From: Hirsutella rhossiliensis
Lineage: Eukaryota > Ascomycota > Sordariomycetes > Hypocreales > Ophiocordycipitaceae
NCBI RefSeq assembly: GCF_020360975.1
Contig: NW_025408673.1
Location: 744,001-808,000, forward strand
Length of the DNA: 64,000 bases
Direction: 5' to 3'
Positions 61,640 through 64,000 of the stretch are shown piece by piece (within the stretch, counting starts at the first letter, position 1; each line of letters opens with the position of its first letter). The notes below the pieces were generated by a model, which saw nothing but the letters and a program-made list of their open reading frames with translations, searched no databases and was not told the DNA's origin. Both the position numbers and the translations under genes were made by a program.

Positions 61640-64000
61640 TATTAAGGATAGACCGTCTTTAAATTTATAGAGTAATCTAGGTCTTAATTCCTTTATAAAA
61701 ATATTAGCTATATTATCTTTTAATTAAATATAAAAAACTCTAATTTCCCCTTCTCTTATACTAGTTCTAGTATAGTAATAGGCTAATCTTATATACTTAG
61801 ACCTTTTATAAAATTCCGGATTTTCTACTAATTTAATAGCAGCAGTATTATCCGTTAAAATAAGAGGTATATTATTAAGAATCTTAATAGATAGATCCTT
61901 AGTAATATTTTTAAAAAGTATATTTAAATAAATAGCTTCTTTATTTACCTCCCTAAGGCTAATATACTTTACTTTATAGGTAGAAAGGGCAACGGCTTTC
62001 TACTTAGAGTAAGCCTAGCTTATTATATTATCATATATATAAAAATAGTAACCGGAAAAGGATTTTCCGTCTATTAAATCCGACGCCTAGCTAGAGTCGG
62101 TAAAACCCTTTATATATAGATAGGTAAAAGGGATATTATAAATATATTTAATCTTTAGGCTAGGGAATTTATTTAAATATTTCTAAATTATATTTAAAGC
62201 CTTAAAATATATCTAGTCGAGCTTAGCCGCGAATCTAGCATAGGAAATTATAGAATATAAGATATCTAGCTTAGTAAATAAGGCTAAGTATAATAGAGAT
62301 CCTATTTCTTTCTAAAATTATAATATATCTTTCTTAGAAAGTAATTCCTTTGCTTTTATAAGCTTAAAGCCTACTATAGCGGGTAAGTTTAAAGTTTCCA
62401 AACCTTCTTTATTAAATTCCTTTAATTTATTTAAGGTATAATTTTCTTAGGATATATATAGCTCTTTATTCTCTCGGTTTATTATAATATTTAGACCTAA
62501 GAAGTCTTTTATATCTCCTAAGATAGTAAAATCTAGGAATTTAGATAATTCTTTAAATAATCTTTCTTTTATTATAGATTTAGAGGGCCTACTATAAGAA
62601 AGTCGTCGATATAAATTACTAAGGCTATACTATAGTCCTTATTTATAAATACTCCTTTATCTATTAAAGAGGAAGAAATCTGAGGTTATTTAGTATAATT
62701 TTTAAATAATTATACTAGAGCTTAGGACTTTGTTTTAGGCTATATAATGCTTTCTTTAGCTTTGCTTTAATTTAGCCGGTTTTATATAGGTCTAGGAATT
62801 TAGTTAATTTAATTCCTTTAGCTCTATAAGCTAATCTATATTTTAAATAATATTCTTTAAGAGCGTATTCTTCGTAGCCTATAGGAAGATCGATATATAC
62901 TTCGCTATCTATATCGGTATATATAAAGGCATTTATTATATCTATCTATAAAGCTTCGAATTCGTTAATAATAGCTAAAATAAGTAGAATTCTAATAGAT
63001 TTAGGTCTAGCCGTAGTCGAGAAGGTATCTAGGAAATCTAAGCTATAGATCTGCTTAAATCCCTATATTACGAAACGGGCTTTATATTTTATTATATTAT
63101 TTTAACTATCCTTCTTAATAGTATAGACCTAGCGGCCTCCTATAGCCTCCTATCTTAAGGAGTTAGGAAAATTCTAAGTTTTATATTTAATTAGCTAGCT
63201 AATTTCCTTAATTATAGCTTCTTTCTAAAATACTACTTTAGGGCTATTTATTGCCTATTTATAGGTCTTTAGAATTTTTAGATCCTAATTTTCTATACTA
63301 GCTAGAATTAACTCTATAAAATCGTAGTTTAAAAATAAATTAACGTTAGGGTATTCGATATAGTTAGAATCGAACCCTTCTAGCTTCTTAGGTAATTCTA
63401 CTACTATTTTACTAGTAGTAGGAATAGGATCTTTATTTAAAGACTCTTCTTCTATAGAAGGTAAGGGACTTTTATCTCTAGGTTCTCTAGTAGCTTCCTC
63501 TATAGGGATATAGCTTTCTAGCTTATCTTTATTCGGAATAGAATTAAAATTAAAGGTATTATTACTACTAGAAATTTCTAGATTTTTTATAAATTTATTT
63601 TCTAGTATAGTAATATTTCTAAAGATAGTAATCTTTCTCTTAGAAAAATCCTAGATTTTATATATATTTTCTAAATAGCCTACTATTATTCCCTTAAAAG
63701 CTCTATTATCTAGCTTATCTTTAGGGTCTTTATTCTTATAATATATAAGGCTTCTAAAGGTCTTAATTTTATTTAAGGTCTCGAAGGGTAGTATTATATT
63801 ATCCCTCTTTTCTATAGGACTTTTAAATCCTATCGTAGAATACGGTAATCTATTATATAAATAGGTAGCTATTAAAACAGCTTCTCCCTATAGATATTTA
63901 AGAAGCCTAGTAGTAAATAAAAGAGCTTATACTTTTTTTAATATAGTACGATTTATTCTTTCTATTCTACCGTTAGATTCCGGCGTCCTAGGAGGACTAT
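61640..64000 (-). pseudogene. copia B' RNase H, RT and part of integrase, RIP-broken
   Basis: On the minus strand the integrase end (PRTPESNGRIERI at the right edge), the linker, RT and RNase H follow the order of copia B. The complement of TATATCGACGACTTT near 62605 corresponds to the catalytic YVDDF site. Many stops; non-functional. Confidence 0.75.

Larger units (their letters stand above)
60706..64000 (-). mobile_element. copia B', minus strand, runs off the window
   Basis: A 568-bp LTR (60706-61273), the T-rich untranslated region (61290-61610 in reverse), RNase H, RT and the integrase end match copia B in reverse. At 63350-63370 it reads through the point where G1 entered copia B, so it preserves the pre-insertion sequence. 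Insertion was into G2'. Confidence 0.85.

Noticed and set aside
1..64000. CRISPR array, rRNA or bacterial-type operon
   Set aside because: No regularly spaced repeats with unique spacers, no rRNA-like segment and a clearly fungal composition.

Overview
This window looks like an AT-rich repeat block from a filamentous ascomycete (Pezizomycotina; a Sordariomycete is plausible but not shown). The evidence is repeat-induced point mutation (RIP) of the CpA-to-TpA type. Positions 1-1010 contain no CA and no TG dinucleotide on the + strand, while CpG is kept, and nearly all transposon reading frames are broken by TAA/TAG codons where Gln or Trp is expected. Short spliceosomal introns with RCTAAC-type branch sites and a fungal F-box gene fit the same group.

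Layout. 1-4640: minus-strand relic of a Ty3/gypsy element (G3). 4640-7003: plus-strand 5'-truncated LINE (RT plus RNase H). 7004-12890: island of normal composition with a four-exon gene for a secreted protein (7369-8710, one in-frame TGA), a convergent intact F-box gene (9090-11063, minus), a solo LTR (11772-12073) and a 474-bp element with 74-bp terminal inverted repeats (12143-12616). 12890-16908: strongly RIP-degraded DNA I cannot identify, with a 15-bp minisatellite. 16909-31239: two head-to-head Ty1/copia copies (A' minus, A plus) 380 bp apart; A' has taken in a SINE and a solo LTR. 31240-33192: solo LTR and a copia tail relic.

33193-47875 is a three-level nest. A 775-bp tRNA-headed SINE is split by a copia element (B, 33352-47260, target duplication CTTAT), which is split by a young Ty3/gypsy chromovirus (G1, 36733-44597, target duplication CTATA). 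The oldest layer is saturated with RIP changes, the middle layer is partly mutated and the youngest is clean. 48183-55159: chromovirus G2, complete but RIP-degraded (target duplication CTAAG). 55368-60705: inverted partial copy G2'. 60706-64000: minus-strand partial copy of copia B (B'), which preserves the empty site of the G1 insertion.

The only apparently intact host gene is the F-box gene. The mobile element of most interest is G1. Its two LTRs differ only in homopolymer length. Its gag-pol frame is broken nine times, always by the equivalent of one missing base. It appears to self-prime reverse transcription from its own 5' mRNA end. On the opposite strand near its 3' end it carries a gene for a Zn2Cys6-like, coiled-coil protein.
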